Assembly (NCBI RefSeq): GCF_013401995.1
Contig: NZ_JACBJI010000007.1
Location: 864 to 64,863, forward strand
Reading direction: 5' to 3'
DNA length: 64,000 bases
From: Flavobacterium agri
GTDB taxonomy: Bacteria; Bacteroidota; Bacteroidia; Flavobacteriales; Flavobacteriaceae
The notes beneath the pieces are model-generated. The model ran no database searches. It worked only from the letters and a program-made list of their open reading frames with translations, and was not told the origin of the DNA. The translations under genes and the position numbers were made by a program. Position 1 is the stretch's first letter; the number at the start of each line of letters is the position of its first letter. Below are positions 26,367-35,561 of the stretch, piece after piece.

Positions 26367-27344
26367 TCATTTTCCGGCCAAAGCCAATTCGATCGCGTTC
26401 GTAAACAATTCCTCTAAAGTTATCCCGGCGGCTCTCGCTTGCTGCGGAATCAGGCTTTCTGTCGTCAATCCGGGGATCGTGTTCATTTCGAGCATGTGCG
26501 GTTCACCGTTTACGAGGATGAATTCCGAACGCGAAAAACCTTTCATTTTCAATACTTCATAAGCGCGTTTTGCCGTAGAGCGTACTTTCTCGGCCAATTC
26601 TTCTGAAATTCTTGCTGGTGTGATTTCCTGAGATTTTCCGAGGTATTTGGCTTCGTAGTCGAAAAAGTCGTTTTCGGATACGATTTCGGTAATCGGCAAC
26701 ACGATGATTTCGCCTTGGTAATTGATCACGCCGACCGAAACTTCGGTGCCGTCAAGGAAACTTTCTATAATGATTTCGTTGTCTTCTTTATAGGCGACTT
26801 CGATCGCGATTGGTAGTTCGGCTTCGGTCTTGACTTTCGAAATCCCGAAACTCGAACCCGATTTGTTCGGTTTCACGAAGCATGGCAATCCTACTTTTTT
26901 GACGATTTCGGAAGTGTCGATGTGGTCGCCTTTGTTGAGATAGAACGAAGTCGCGGTCTTGATTCCGTAAGGCTTTAGCACAGAAAGAAGGTCGCGTTTG
27001 TTGAACGTGAGCGCGGCCTGGTAATAATCGCATGAATTCTGTGGGATGCCCAAAAGCTCGAAGTACGCCTGGAGCAATCCGTCTTCGCCCGGCGTTCCGT
27101 GGATGGCGTTGAAAACCGCATCGAACTCGATTTTTTCGCCGTTTACCGTTACCGAAAAATCGCCTTTGTCAATCGGGAATTCCTGATTGCTATCGTCGAC
27201 ATAAACCCATTTGTCCTTGAAAATATGGATGCGATACCCGCGATAGCGCGATTTGTCGAGATAATCGTAAACCACGTTGCCGCTTTTTAAAGAGATTTCA
27301 TATTCGCTGGAATAGCCGCCCATTACGATGGCAATTTTTTTCAT
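26367..27344 (-). CDS. ddl: D-alanine--D-alanine ligase
   Basis: 325-residue ATP-grasp enzyme that makes the D-Ala-D-Ala dipeptide of peptidoglycan. Seen: GGYSSEYEISLKSG at the N terminus, NAIHGTPGEDG, CFVKPNKSGSSFGISK in the ATP-binding domain and LEMNTIPGLTTESLIPQQ at the C terminus. Not inside a division cluster here. Confidence 0.95.
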   Translation of the reverse strand: MKKIAIVMGGYSSEYEISLKSGNVVYDYLDKSRYRGYRIHIFKDKWVYVDDSNQEFPIDKGDFSVTVNGEKIEFDAVFNAIHGTPGEDGLLQAYFELLGIPQNSCDYYQAALTFNKRDLLSVLKPYGIKTATSFYLNKGDHIDTSEIVKKVGLPCFVKPNKSGSSFGISKVKTEAELPIAIEVAYKEDNEIIIESFLDGTEVSVGVINYQGEIIVLPITEIVSENDFFDYEAKYLGKSQEITPARISEELAEKVRSTAKRAYEVLKMKGFSRSEFILVNGEPHMLEMNTIPGLTTESLIPQQARAAGITLEELFTNAIELALAGK

Positions 27345-27383
27345 CTGAGTTTCGTTAAGTTAATTTCAAATCGCCGGCAGTAA

Positions 27384-27419
27384 CTCGGGCACTCAGGCAC
27401 TCAGTTTCTCAGGCACTCA
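27384..27419. repeat. short repeat of GGCACTCA units
   Basis: GGGCACTCA, GGCACTCA, GTTTCTCA and GGCACTCA follow one another in the ddl/PASTA intergenic region. Low-complexity sequence with no gene. Confidence 0.6.
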
Positions 27420-27451
27420 AAATTAACCTTTTTTTCCAAACGCCTCTTTCA

Positions 27452-27459
27452 TATCTTTG
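27452..27459 (+). promoter_or_regulatory. -7 box for the PASTA-rluD operon
   Basis: TATCTTTG, a perfect TAnnTTTG box, ends 17 bases before the PASTA gene. The -33 position has TTT. Confidence 0.5.
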
Positions 27460-27476
27460 CCCAAACCCGATTTTTC

Positions 27477-28100
27477 ATGAGTCTTAAGCAATACCTGACC
27501 AGCCGTGTGTTCGCGCTCCAAGTGCTGGCTGCCATAGCCATTCTTTTCGTCCTCGGATATTTGTTCATGCACTGGCTGACGTTCACCACAGACCACGGTC
27601 ACGAGATTACCGTTCCCGATTTGCGCAAACTCTCTGAAACGCAGGTAGAGGAGAAGCTCGATCAACTCGATTTGGATTACGTGATCCTTGACAGCGTCGA
27701 TTACGTCAAGGATTATCCGAAACACAGCGTCGTGACGCAAGATCCGCTTCCGGGCACGAAAGTCAAGGAAGACCGCAAGATTTACGTCAAGATCAATTCT
27801 TCGGGTTTCACTTCGGTGCGCATGCCCGACCTGATCGAAAAAACATACCGCCAGGCCGTTCCTACTTTGGAAGCGCTCGGTTTGGTCGTCGGAAAAATTA
27901 CGTATAAACCGTATCTGGGCAAAGACATGGTGCTCGAGATGCGCCTCGACGGAAAGAAAATCAAGCCTGGAGACAAAATTTGGAAATCATCGAAAATCGA
28001 TTTGGTCTTAGGCGACGGAAAAGTCGGTTTCGAAGAATCTGAAGAAAACCTCGACAGCATTAACGCAGCGCCTTCAAGCGACGAACCCAAAGATGAATAA
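27477..28100 (+). CDS. membrane-anchored PASTA domain protein
   Basis: 207 residues. One N-terminal membrane helix (about 13-33) is followed by two or three PASTA repeats (EITVPDLRKLSETQVEEKLDQL and VRMPDLIEKTYRQAVPTLEALG) and an acidic tail. PASTA domains bind peptidoglycan fragments or beta-lactams, but here there is no kinase or transpeptidase domain. It overlaps rluD by 8 bases. Confidence 0.88.
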   Translation: MSLKQYLTSRVFALQVLAAIAILFVLGYLFMHWLTFTTDHGHEITVPDLRKLSETQVEEKLDQLDLDYVILDSVDYVKDYPKHSVVTQDPLPGTKVKEDRKIYVKINSSGFTSVRMPDLIEKTYRQAVPTLEALGLVVGKITYKPYLGKDMVLEMRLDGKKIKPGDKIWKSSKIDLVLGDGKVGFEESEENLDSINAAPSSDEPKDE

Positions 28101-29145
28101 CGAAGATTTCGACCTCGAAAGCCAGGAAGAGAGCCAGGAACTGTTCGAGCATTATCGCTTTGAAGTCCCGAAAGGACAAGCGCTTTTGCGTATCGACAAA
28201 TACGTGACCTACCTGATTCCGAACGCCACGCGCAACAAAATCCAGAATGCGGCCGACAACGGCGACATTTACGTGAACGACGTGCCGGTAAAATCGAATT
28301 ATAGGATAAAGCCTTTCGACGTCATCCGTATCCTTTTGTCGCATCCGCCTTTCGAGAACAGGATCGATCCCGAAGACATTCCGATAGACATCGTTTACGA
28401 AGACGATGCGTTGATCGTACTCAATAAACCGCCGGGACTCGTCGTACATCCGGGACATGGCAATTATACAGGTACTTTGGTGAACGCTTTGGTGTATCAT
28501 TTCCAGCATTTGCCGATGAATTCGAGCAAGCGTCCGGGATTGGTGCATCGCATCGATAAAGATACTTCAGGCTTGCTTGTGGTGGCCAAAACCGAACATG
28601 CGTTGGCTAATCTTGCTGCACAATTCGAGTTCAAGACGTCCGAACGCGAGTATGTCGCTTTGGTTTGGGGCAATGTGAAAGAGGATTCGGGCACTATCGA
28701 AGGCAATATTTCACGCCATCTCAAAGACCGCATGCAAATGGCGGTTTTCGAAGATCCCGAAATCGGAAAACCGGCCATCACGCATTACAAAGTACTGGAG
28801 CGTTTCGGATATGTGACGTTGGTTTCGTGCCGATTAGAAACGGGGCGCACGCATCAGATACGCGCGCACATGAAGTACATCGGGCATACGCTTTTCAACG
28901 ATGAACGCTACGGTGGCGACCAAATCCTCAAAGGCACGACATTCGCCAAATACAAACAATTCGTAGAAAACTGCTTCAAGGCATGTCCGAGACAGGCGCT
29001 TCATGCCAAAACATTGGGTTTCAAACATCCTGAAACGGGTGAGATGATGCGTTTTGATACGGAAATCCCAGCTGATATGAAGGCCGTGATTGACAAATGG
29101 CGCACGTATTCTTCGGCTAAGGAAATGGAGGAAGAAGAGGATTGA
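28093..29145 (+). CDS. rluD: RluA/RluD family pseudouridine synthase
   Basis: 350 residues. An N-terminal S4 RNA-binding domain (about 25-85) precedes the catalytic domain. The catalytic Asp is in HRIDKDTSGLLVVAKT, and ETGRTHQIRAHMKYIGH is the second family motif. It most likely modifies 23S rRNA uridines of the helix 69 region; exact sites are not predictable. It is coupled to the PASTA gene, an arrangement I recall as common in Flavobacteria. Confidence 0.9.
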   Translation: MNNEDFDLESQEESQELFEHYRFEVPKGQALLRIDKYVTYLIPNATRNKIQNAADNGDIYVNDVPVKSNYRIKPFDVIRILLSHPPFENRIDPEDIPIDIVYEDDALIVLNKPPGLVVHPGHGNYTGTLVNALVYHFQHLPMNSSKRPGLVHRIDKDTSGLLVVAKTEHALANLAAQFEFKTSEREYVALVWGNVKEDSGTIEGNISRHLKDRMQMAVFEDPEIGKPAITHYKVLERFGYVTLVSCRLETGRTHQIRAHMKYIGHTLFNDERYGGDQILKGTTFAKYKQFVENCFKACPRQALHAKTLGFKHPETGEMMRFDTEIPADMKAVIDKWRTYSSAKEMEEEED

Positions 29146-29156
29146 TTTGGTTTTTC

Positions 29157-29343
29157 GCCACGAATTTCACAAATGGGCGCGAATTGCGAACAGAATTGTC
29201 AATATTCGGAAAGCTTAACTTCCTTAACTATCTTAATGGTTTAAATATTTGAATCATTCCATTAGTCAAATTCGTGTCATTCGCGGCTGTATTTTAGTTA
29301 AGCTCGGACTTATTTATTAGTAAAATTTGTGCAATTCGCGGCT
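29157..29343. repeat. dispersed inverted repeat, copy B with two right arms
   Basis: Left arm GCCACGAATTTCACAAAT; first right arm AATTCGTGTCATTCGCGGCT ending near 29288; second right arm AAATTTGTGCAATTCGCGGCT ending at 29343. The rest of the 255-base rluD/yaaA gap is AT-rich without a gene. Confidence 0.75.
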
Positions 29344-29400
29344 AATTTCCAAGTCCGGAAACGAACGCTCTTCGTATCTTAGCCAAAACGAAAAACAGTA

Positions 29401-30159
29401 ATGAAAATCGTCATTTCACCAGCCAAAACGCTCGATTTCGAAAGCCCGATCCCAAACCAAAAACACACACAACCCGCATTTTTGACCGCATCGCGCAAAG
29501 TGCATAAAGTCCTCAAATCCAAAAAGCCGAAAGATCTTATGGAGTTGATGGATATTTCCGACAAGCTCGCCGAACTCAACTGGCAACGCAATAAAACGTG
29601 GAAAACACCTTTCACGCCAGAAAACGCACGTCCGGCCATGTATGCTTTTCACGGCGACGTGTATATCGGACTTGACGCTTATACGTTGTCAGAGGACAAA
29701 CTCGATGCTATCCAAAACAAATTGCGTATTCTCTCAGGGCTTTACGGATTGCTCAAACCGCTAGATCTGATCCAGCCATACCGTCTCGAAATGGGTACGC
29801 AACTTCCCATCGGTGACGACAAAAACCTATATGCGTTCTGGAAGGAAACGCTGACCAAAGCGCTCAATAAAGAATTGAAGAAAGGTGAGCTTTTCGTAAA
29901 CTTGGCGAGCAACGAGTACTTTTCGGCCATCGATACGAAAACGCTCAAAGTGCCTGTAATCACACCAGAATTCAAAGATTACAAGAACGGCAAACTGTCG
30001 ATGATCAGTTTTTTCGCGAAGAAGGCGAGAGGCATGATGGTGCGTTATATCATCGATACGGGAGCCGAAACCATAGATGACCTTAAAGGTTTCAATTACG
30101 AAGGCTATGCGTTCGATGCGAATTTGTCAAAAGGGAATACGTTGGTATTTACGAGGTAA
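29401..30159 (+). CDS. yaaA: peroxide stress protein YaaA family
   Basis: 252 residues of the YaaA/DUF328 family, which limits iron-driven oxidative damage in E. coli. Conserved: MKIVISPAKTLDF at the N terminus, YAFHGDVYIGLDAYTL, LSGLYGLLKPLDLIQPYRLEMG and NLASNEYF. Length is typical. Monocistronic with a strong terminator. Confidence 0.93.
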   Translation: MKIVISPAKTLDFESPIPNQKHTQPAFLTASRKVHKVLKSKKPKDLMELMDISDKLAELNWQRNKTWKTPFTPENARPAMYAFHGDVYIGLDAYTLSEDKLDAIQNKLRILSGLYGLLKPLDLIQPYRLEMGTQLPIGDDKNLYAFWKETLTKALNKELKKGELFVNLASNEYFSAIDTKTLKVPVITPEFKDYKNGKLSMISFFAKKARGMMVRYIIDTGAETIDDLKGFNYEGYAFDANLSKGNTLVFTR

Positions 30160-30183
30160 TATTCGATTACCTTGAAAATAAAA

Positions 30184-30213
30184 AAACCGCCCAATCAGGC
30201 GGTTTCTTTTTTT
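30184..30213. terminator. bidirectional terminator between convergent genes
   Basis: ACCGCC (30186-30191), loop CAATCA and GGCGGT (30198-30203), flanked by A and T runs. Confidence 0.85.
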
Positions 30214-30565
30214 ATTTCAACTCGAGCTCGAGCTCTTCGATTTCCCTGAGGTTTTCGGTAGTCATCTTTCGTTGGTTGCGCGAGAGCTCGTAAAGCGCGT
30301 CGACTCCTTTTTGAGCGTTGCGGTCTACTTTTGAGATGCGTCGCGTGAAAGCTTCGAGTTTGTTCGCATCGGCGCTGTCGAGTTTCGGTTTGAGCTGGTT
30401 CACGAATTCCATGAACTCTGGCACCACGTTACTGTTCTCGTCGTACTGCGATTTAAGGTCTTCGAACGATTCATTGATTTCCTTGCTAAGGTCGTTCGAG
30501 TAATATTCGCTCATCTTCCGGATTTCACGGATGATTTTTTTGATATTGCTTCCGAATAGTCCCAT
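30212..30565 (-). CDS. hypothetical coiled-coil protein
   Basis: 117 residues, highly charged and almost entirely helical by composition, without signal or membrane segment. It ends LREIEELELELK. I do not recognise a family. Monocistronic, with its own AT-rich upstream region and the shared terminator. Confidence 0.65.
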   Translation of the reverse strand: MGLFGSNIKKIIREIRKMSEYYSNDLSKEINESFEDLKSQYDENSNVVPEFMEFVNQLKPKLDSADANKLEAFTRRISKVDRNAQKGVDALYELSRNQRKMTTENLREIEELELELK

Positions 30566-30664
30566 TTGTTGGTTGTTTTTGTCTTAGAGATAGCTTCAAA
30601 TATAGGCAAAAATTAAAAAAGCAATAACTTTTTGATGATTATTTTTTAACAATATATCTGTAAA

Positions 30665-32257
30665 TCAATGCATTGCCTCCGACATGTCGACCTTCGTTTT
30701 TCCCTTTTTCACCAATAGGATGACGGGAATGCAGCACACGAACAAAATCCCGAGGTACATGAAGATGTCCATATACGACATCACCGTGGCCTGTTTTATG
30801 ACAGAAAAATCGAGCGCCTGATACGCTTTCTGCAACGACTCGTTTATAGAAAATCCTTTAGACTGGAAACCTTGCTGCAACTGGCTCACGCGGTTTGCGA
30901 CGTTGGGTTTGGTGACATCGAGATTCGAAACCAGATCCACGCGGTGCGATTGTGTAAAACGCGTAATGAACGTCGTGATGATCGCGATCCCGAAAGATCC
31001 GCCAAGTTGACGCATCATACCCGTAAATGCAGCGCCTTCACCAATCTGTTTCCCTTTAAGCGTCGAAAGCGCCATAGTCGTGATCGGGACGAAAAGCAAA
31101 CTGAGTCCGATGCCGCGCATGATCAACGGCCAAAAGAAATGTTCGGTTCCCGTGTCTGGCGTCATCACGAGATACATCCAGGTCGTGAAAATAAAGAAGA
31201 TGGCGAATCCGATGGCGACCAAACGCGTCTGCGGCACGCCTTTCTGTATCATGTTCCCCACGATCGGCATCATGAAAGCCGTCGTAAGCGATCCCGGAAT
31301 CAACAGCATACCCGCATCGGTAGCCGTCCATCCGAGAATTTGTTGCGTATAGATCGGAATGACAAGCGTCGAACCGTACAATCCGAATCCGAGAATAAAA
31401 CACATGATCGTTCCGACGCGCAAATTCCCGTCCTTGAGTACGCTGAGATTAACGACCGGATGTTTGTACGTGAGTTGCCTCCAAATGAAAGCGACCAATC
31501 CGAACACCGAAACCACACTCAAAGTAACGATCAGGCCATCGTCGAACCAATCGTCCTGTTGGCCGTGCTCGAGAACGAACTGCAGCGAACCGATGAACGA
31601 GATCAGGAAAATGATTCCCCACCAATCGACTTGGTTGGCCTTGAGCTTCTCGGCATATTTCGGGCTTTTCACGAACGAAAGCGTAAGCATCGTCGCGATG
31701 ATTCCCAACGGGATGTTGATATAGAAAATGTACGGCCACGAGAAATTATCCACGAGATAACCTCCGAGCGGCGGACCAAGCGTCGGACCTACGATGACAC
31801 CCATTCCGTAAATCGCCTGCGCCATTCCGCGCTTTGCGATAGGATACGATTCGGTGATGATCGTCTGTGCCGTCACGAGAAGCGCACCGCCTCCCATTCC
31901 CTGGATGAATCGGAAGGCGACGAGTTCCCAAATGTTTGTTGCGTTTCCGCAGAGAAATGAGGCTACCGTAAAGATGATGATCGATACGGCGAAATAGTTG
32001 CGACGCCCGAACTGTTGCGAAAGCCAGCTCGTAAGCGGAATCACGATCACGTTCGCAATCGCGTAGGCCGTGATGACCCAAGCCACGTCGGTCAAGGTTG
32101 CGCCGAGTGAACCGCGCATATCGGTAAGCGCTACGTTCACGATGGTCGTATCGACGATCTCGAGCAAGGCGCACATGACGGCCGTAATCGTGATGATCAC
32201 GCGTCTGAAGCCGTATTCTACGAGCTCGTCGGGGTTTTGGGTTGCTGTAGCAGACAT
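30665..32257 (-). CDS. DHA2 family drug:proton antiporter (EmrB/QacA type)
   Basis: 530 residues with about 14 membrane helices. Motifs: LEIVDTTIVNVALTDM in TM1, SQQFGRRNYF after TM2 (motif A) and GPTLGPPLGGYL in TM5 (motif C of antiporters). With the HlyD and TolC homologues encoded just upstream it should form a tripartite efflux pump. The start at MSATATQN is preferred over an ATG 18 bases upstream. Confidence 0.92.
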   Translation of the reverse strand: MSATATQNPDELVEYGFRRVIITITAVMCALLEIVDTTIVNVALTDMRGSLGATLTDVAWVITAYAIANVIVIPLTSWLSQQFGRRNYFAVSIIIFTVASFLCGNATNIWELVAFRFIQGMGGGALLVTAQTIITESYPIAKRGMAQAIYGMGVIVGPTLGPPLGGYLVDNFSWPYIFYINIPLGIIATMLTLSFVKSPKYAEKLKANQVDWWGIIFLISFIGSLQFVLEHGQQDDWFDDGLIVTLSVVSVFGLVAFIWRQLTYKHPVVNLSVLKDGNLRVGTIMCFILGFGLYGSTLVIPIYTQQILGWTATDAGMLLIPGSLTTAFMMPIVGNMIQKGVPQTRLVAIGFAIFFIFTTWMYLVMTPDTGTEHFFWPLIMRGIGLSLLFVPITTMALSTLKGKQIGEGAAFTGMMRQLGGSFGIAIITTFITRFTQSHRVDLVSNLDVTKPNVANRVSQLQQGFQSKGFSINESLQKAYQALDFSVIKQATVMSYMDIFMYLGILFVCCIPVILLVKKGKTKVDMSEAMH

Positions 32258-32269
32258 TTTTTTTGCTTT

Positions 32270-32413
32270 AGGCAATAAGCTTTAAGCGATAAGCCCAAAA
32301 CCGATTACCGTTAGTTTACTTTTTATTGGAAGTTTTCCGGCTGACGTCTTCCAACGAACTGATCCTTATGCGATAAGAAACTTTAGCACGTCAGCATCTT
32401 GGCACTTCAGCAC
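32270..32413. other. intergenic spacer inside the efflux operon
   Basis: 157 bases separate the HlyD-like gene from the transporter gene. The spacer holds short repeats (AATAAGCTTTAAGCGATAAGC and AGCACGTCAGCATCTTGGCACTTCAGCAC) but no open frame and no clear terminator, so the operon is probably continuous across it. Confidence 0.5.
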
Positions 32414-33511
32414 TTATTTCACATGCACATCCACTTCCACATTCATTCCCGAACGCAGATTTTTGAGCTTGTCGGCATCGTTCTTTCCGTTCAACGCAAT
32501 CTTCACAGGCAAACGCTGGATCGTTTTTACGAAGTTTCCTGTAGCGTTGTCGGGCGGAAGCAACGAGAATTTCGCTCCTGTCGCCGGTGAAAACGACACG
32601 ACTTCGCCTTCGAATTCGGTATCCGGGTAAGCATCGACTTTAATCGTCGCTTTTTGCCCTACGACCATTTTGTTGAGCTGGGTTTCCTTAAAGTTGGCCA
32701 CGACCCAAACGTCCTGGTTGTTGATGATATAGAACAACGATTGTCCCGGCTGTACCAATTGCCCCGGTTGCACGTTGATTTTAGAAACCTGTCCGTCTAC
32801 GGCTGCTGTCACGATCGTGTAGCTTTCGTTGAGTTCGGCGGCGGCCAAAGCGGCTTTCGCACGCTCTATGTTAGCGGCGGCGACTTCGGTCTGTTTGCCT
32901 GAAACCACATTTCTCGCCTGGCTTACCGATTTCTGGAAAGCGCTCGCACGTTGTTGGTCCTGCAAGATCTTGACTTGGTTCTTGGCTTCGAGATAGGTCG
33001 CTTCGGCCTGTTCGAACTGTTGTTTGGTGATCGAACGGTTCGCATACAGGTTTTTGTAACGGTCGTAATCGTTTTGGGCGCGGCTCAATCGGATTTTGGC
33101 CGATTCGATGTTTCCGCCCGCAGATTGCACGTTCGCTTCCGAAACCGAAACACCCGCAGAAGCACTTCCGACATCGGCTTTAGAAACCGCGTAACTTCCT
33201 TCGGCGGCGGCCAAAGCGGCTTTCGCGTCCTCGACTTTCACTACGTAATCTTTGTCGTCTATGATGAAAAGCGTGTCGCCTTTCTTCACGTAATCGTTGT
33301 CTTTTACCAAAACTTTGGTCACATAGCCCGAAACGCGAGGGATGATCGGGTTCATGTTTTTTTCGACCTGGGCGTCATCGGTTTCTTCGTGCGCCAAGGA
33401 ATGCATGTATTTGTAGATGCCGTAACTGCCTCCGACAAGGATCAAAACGGCGAAAATTACCAAAAACTTCTTGTTGGTTTTTTTCTTTTCCTGTTGCTTT
33501 TCTTCTTTCAT
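32414..33511 (-). CDS. HlyD family membrane fusion protein (EmrA-like)
   Basis: 365 residues. One N-terminal membrane segment (about 13-33) is followed by a lipoyl half-motif (VLVKDNDYVKKGDTLF), an Ala/Ser-rich coiled-coil hairpin and the second half (VDGQVSKINVQPGQLVQPGQ). It bridges the inner-membrane transporter and TolC in an EmrAB-TolC-type pump. Ten bases behind the TolC gene. Confidence 0.92.
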   Translation of the reverse strand: MKEEKQQEKKKTNKKFLVIFAVLILVGGSYGIYKYMHSLAHEETDDAQVEKNMNPIIPRVSGYVTKVLVKDNDYVKKGDTLFIIDDKDYVVKVEDAKAALAAAEGSYAVSKADVGSASAGVSVSEANVQSAGGNIESAKIRLSRAQNDYDRYKNLYANRSITKQQFEQAEATYLEAKNQVKILQDQQRASAFQKSVSQARNVVSGKQTEVAAANIERAKAALAAAELNESYTIVTAAVDGQVSKINVQPGQLVQPGQSLFYIINNQDVWVVANFKETQLNKMVVGQKATIKVDAYPDTEFEGEVVSFSPATGAKFSLLPPDNATGNFVKTIQRLPVKIALNGKNDADKLKNLRSGMNVEVDVHVK

Positions 33512-33520
33512 GATGCGGTA

Positions 33521-34852
33521 TTAGTTGAATTTGAATGATTGGGTAAGTTGTCCGTTGGCTTCCAGAAGCTCATAATATTTGAGCACGATGTTGGCCTTTG
33601 AATATGCGACGTTGATTTTAGCGTTCAAATCGTCCACGTCGGCTTCTAGAAGGTCGTTCGTATCGGCGAGCCCGTTTTCGTATTTGTCTTTTACGATGCG
33701 GTAGTTCTCGTCGGCCTGCCCAACGGCTTCGTTATATACTTTGTCTTGCTTGAGCGACAATTGGTAGTTTTCGTTCGATTTCATCACTTCCTCCTTGATC
33801 TCGTCGGTAAGTATCGCTTGTTGCTGCTCAAGTTCGGCAGTTCGGCTCTTGGCAGCTTTCACAGCTTTTCCGTTTTTGAAAATCGAACTCAGATTGTACG
33901 AAAGCCCGACACCTATGTTCATCGCGTTCTCTACTCGTACCACGTTTTCAAGATCGGCAGCGATATAACCGCCGGTCAATGAAAGCGAAGGATAGTAGTC
34001 CGCTTTAGCCACCTTGATCTGGTCTTCGGACGCTTTTTTCGAATAATTGAGCGCTTCGAGATCTTTGCGGTTTTGAAGCGCCTGATCTTCTGTGTTGAGC
34101 GTCATCGCGAAAATGTCGCGGTCGATGTTGTCCGGTGAAATCTGCATTTGCGTTCCCGCCGGAAGTTTGAGCAGCGTCACGAGATAATAATTGATTACAC
34201 GTTCGTTCTTTTCGGCTTCGTCAAGCGACAATTGCACGCGGGATTCAGCCAATTGCGCTTTCAAAAGATCGTTTCTCGCAATCAAACCGTTTTCTTCCAT
34301 GCCCGTGAAGTCCTTTACGCGCTGTTGCTGGCTTTTGAGGCTTTCGCGCAATAGTTCGATCGACTTCTGCACTTTGTACAGATCGACGTAATACTGCACG
34401 ACTTCCATCGCGACTTCTTCTTTCGAATGCGCGGCCGTGGCCAGTTCGGCTTTCGAACGGTTTTCTGAAGCCTTGATGCTGTTGCGCAATTTTCCGCCCG
34501 AATAAATCGGCATCGACAAACTTGCCTGACCCAAAATCAATTGGTTCACTTTTGGCGTCGAGTTGCCTTCGCCTTCTTCGTTATTCGAATTTCCGGAGCT
34601 TTTGAGCGTGATGTCGGCATTGGTAAGGCGCAGGTATTGACCCGAAATCTTGAGGTCGGGATACTGGTTCATCTTTACCGATTGTGTTTCGAAGTTCGCG
34701 GTATTGACTTTCGTATCGGCCAGAACCGACTGGTTGCTTTGCGTCACGGCCATTTTCACGGCTTCGTTGAGCGACAGGCTTTTCTTTTGGGCCTGAAGTT
34801 GGGAAGCGCCTAAAAACAACAGCGCCAAAGCGAGAATCTTACTGATTTTCAT
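33521..34852 (-). CDS. TolC family outer-membrane efflux protein
   Basis: 443 residues with signal peptide ending at LQAQ, then two repeats of long helical hairpins (KMAVTQSNQSVLADTKVNTA near the start; ANGQLTQSFKF at the C terminus). Outer-membrane channel of the pump encoded by the two following genes. It overlaps the upstream tetR gene by 14 bases. Confidence 0.9.
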   Translation of the reverse strand: MKISKILALALLFLGASQLQAQKKSLSLNEAVKMAVTQSNQSVLADTKVNTANFETQSVKMNQYPDLKISGQYLRLTNADITLKSSGNSNNEEGEGNSTPKVNQLILGQASLSMPIYSGGKLRNSIKASENRSKAELATAAHSKEEVAMEVVQYYVDLYKVQKSIELLRESLKSQQQRVKDFTGMEENGLIARNDLLKAQLAESRVQLSLDEAEKNERVINYYLVTLLKLPAGTQMQISPDNIDRDIFAMTLNTEDQALQNRKDLEALNYSKKASEDQIKVAKADYYPSLSLTGGYIAADLENVVRVENAMNIGVGLSYNLSSIFKNGKAVKAAKSRTAELEQQQAILTDEIKEEVMKSNENYQLSLKQDKVYNEAVGQADENYRIVKDKYENGLADTNDLLEADVDDLNAKINVAYSKANIVLKYYELLEANGQLTQSFKFN

Positions 34853-35465
34853 TTTTGAGCAGGGCTTTTATTACTTGTTTGATATATGGGATGAGGTTGT
34901 TCTTGACGTAGTTGTCGAAGTCGCGGTCCGATTTCAGGTTGAGCATATCTTCGTAGAACGGACGCGTGTTATGAAAGTGGAAATACGTTCCCAAAACCGT
35001 CGTCGGCAAAAGCTCTACGGGAATGTCGTTGCGGAATTGCCCTGTTTTCTGGCCTTCTTCCACGATCTGTCGGATCATGCCAAGGTTGCGCAATTTGACT
35101 TCGTTGAACTGCTGGATGTTGATGCTGCGATGCGTGTTCAAAACTTCCGAGTGGATAATCTTGTATATGCAGCGGTTCTTGTTCACTCGTGTGATGTAAA
35201 GGTCGATGAGACGCTCCATCTTTTCCCAGGGATCGACCTGCATCTTGAGCAGGTTTTCGAGTTGCAGCGCCATGTCCGAAGTACGCCATACGATAAGCGC
35301 CTCGAGCATTTTGTCTTTCGACCCGAAGTAGTACGACACCATCGCGATGTTGATCTTTGCTTCTCTGGAGATATCCCTGATAGAAGTTCCATCGAAGCCT
35401 TTCTCTGCGAACAGCTTTTCGGCTACGAGCAGGATTTGGACTTGTTTTTCGTTTAATTCGGTCAT
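34839..35465 (-). CDS. TetR/AcrR family transcriptional regulator
   Basis: 208 residues. The N-terminal HTH domain has LLVAEKLFAEKGFDGTSIRDIS and AKINIAMVSYYFGSKDKML. The ligand-binding C-terminal domain is unassigned. First gene of the operon and so autoregulated, with two palindromic operator copies directly upstream. It should derepress the pump when it binds a toxic compound. The start at MTELNEKQ is preferred over an ATG 24 bases upstream. Confidence 0.93.
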   Translation of the reverse strand: MTELNEKQVQILLVAEKLFAEKGFDGTSIRDISREAKINIAMVSYYFGSKDKMLEALIVWRTSDMALQLENLLKMQVDPWEKMERLIDLYITRVNKNRCIYKIIHSEVLNTHRSINIQQFNEVKLRNLGMIRQIVEEGQKTGQFRNDIPVELLPTTVLGTYFHFHNTRPFYEDMLNLKSDRDFDNYVKNNLIPYIKQVIKALLKNENQ

Positions 35466-35491
35466 TTCTTCTTCAGAATTACAGGACAAAA

Positions 35492-35524
35492 TTAAACGAT
35501 TGTTTAAGTTAAACGTTTGTTTAG
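35492..35524 (-). promoter_or_regulatory. tandem TetR-type operator
   Basis: Two adjacent palindromes, TTAAAC-GATT-GTTTAA (35492-35507) and TTAAAC-GTTT-GTTTAG (35509-35524), centres 17 bases apart. They lie 27 bases upstream of the tetR start, as expected for binding of the repressor to its own promoter. Confidence 0.75.
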
Positions 35525-35561
35525 TTTTTGATTTAACTTTTCTTTAACGAATTCAAACGTT

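Noticed and set aside
30872..31960. 362-codon open frame antisense to the DHA2 transporter
   Set aside because: Very polar translation (Arg/Asp/His/Glu) without motifs, wholly inside an unambiguous membrane transporter gene.
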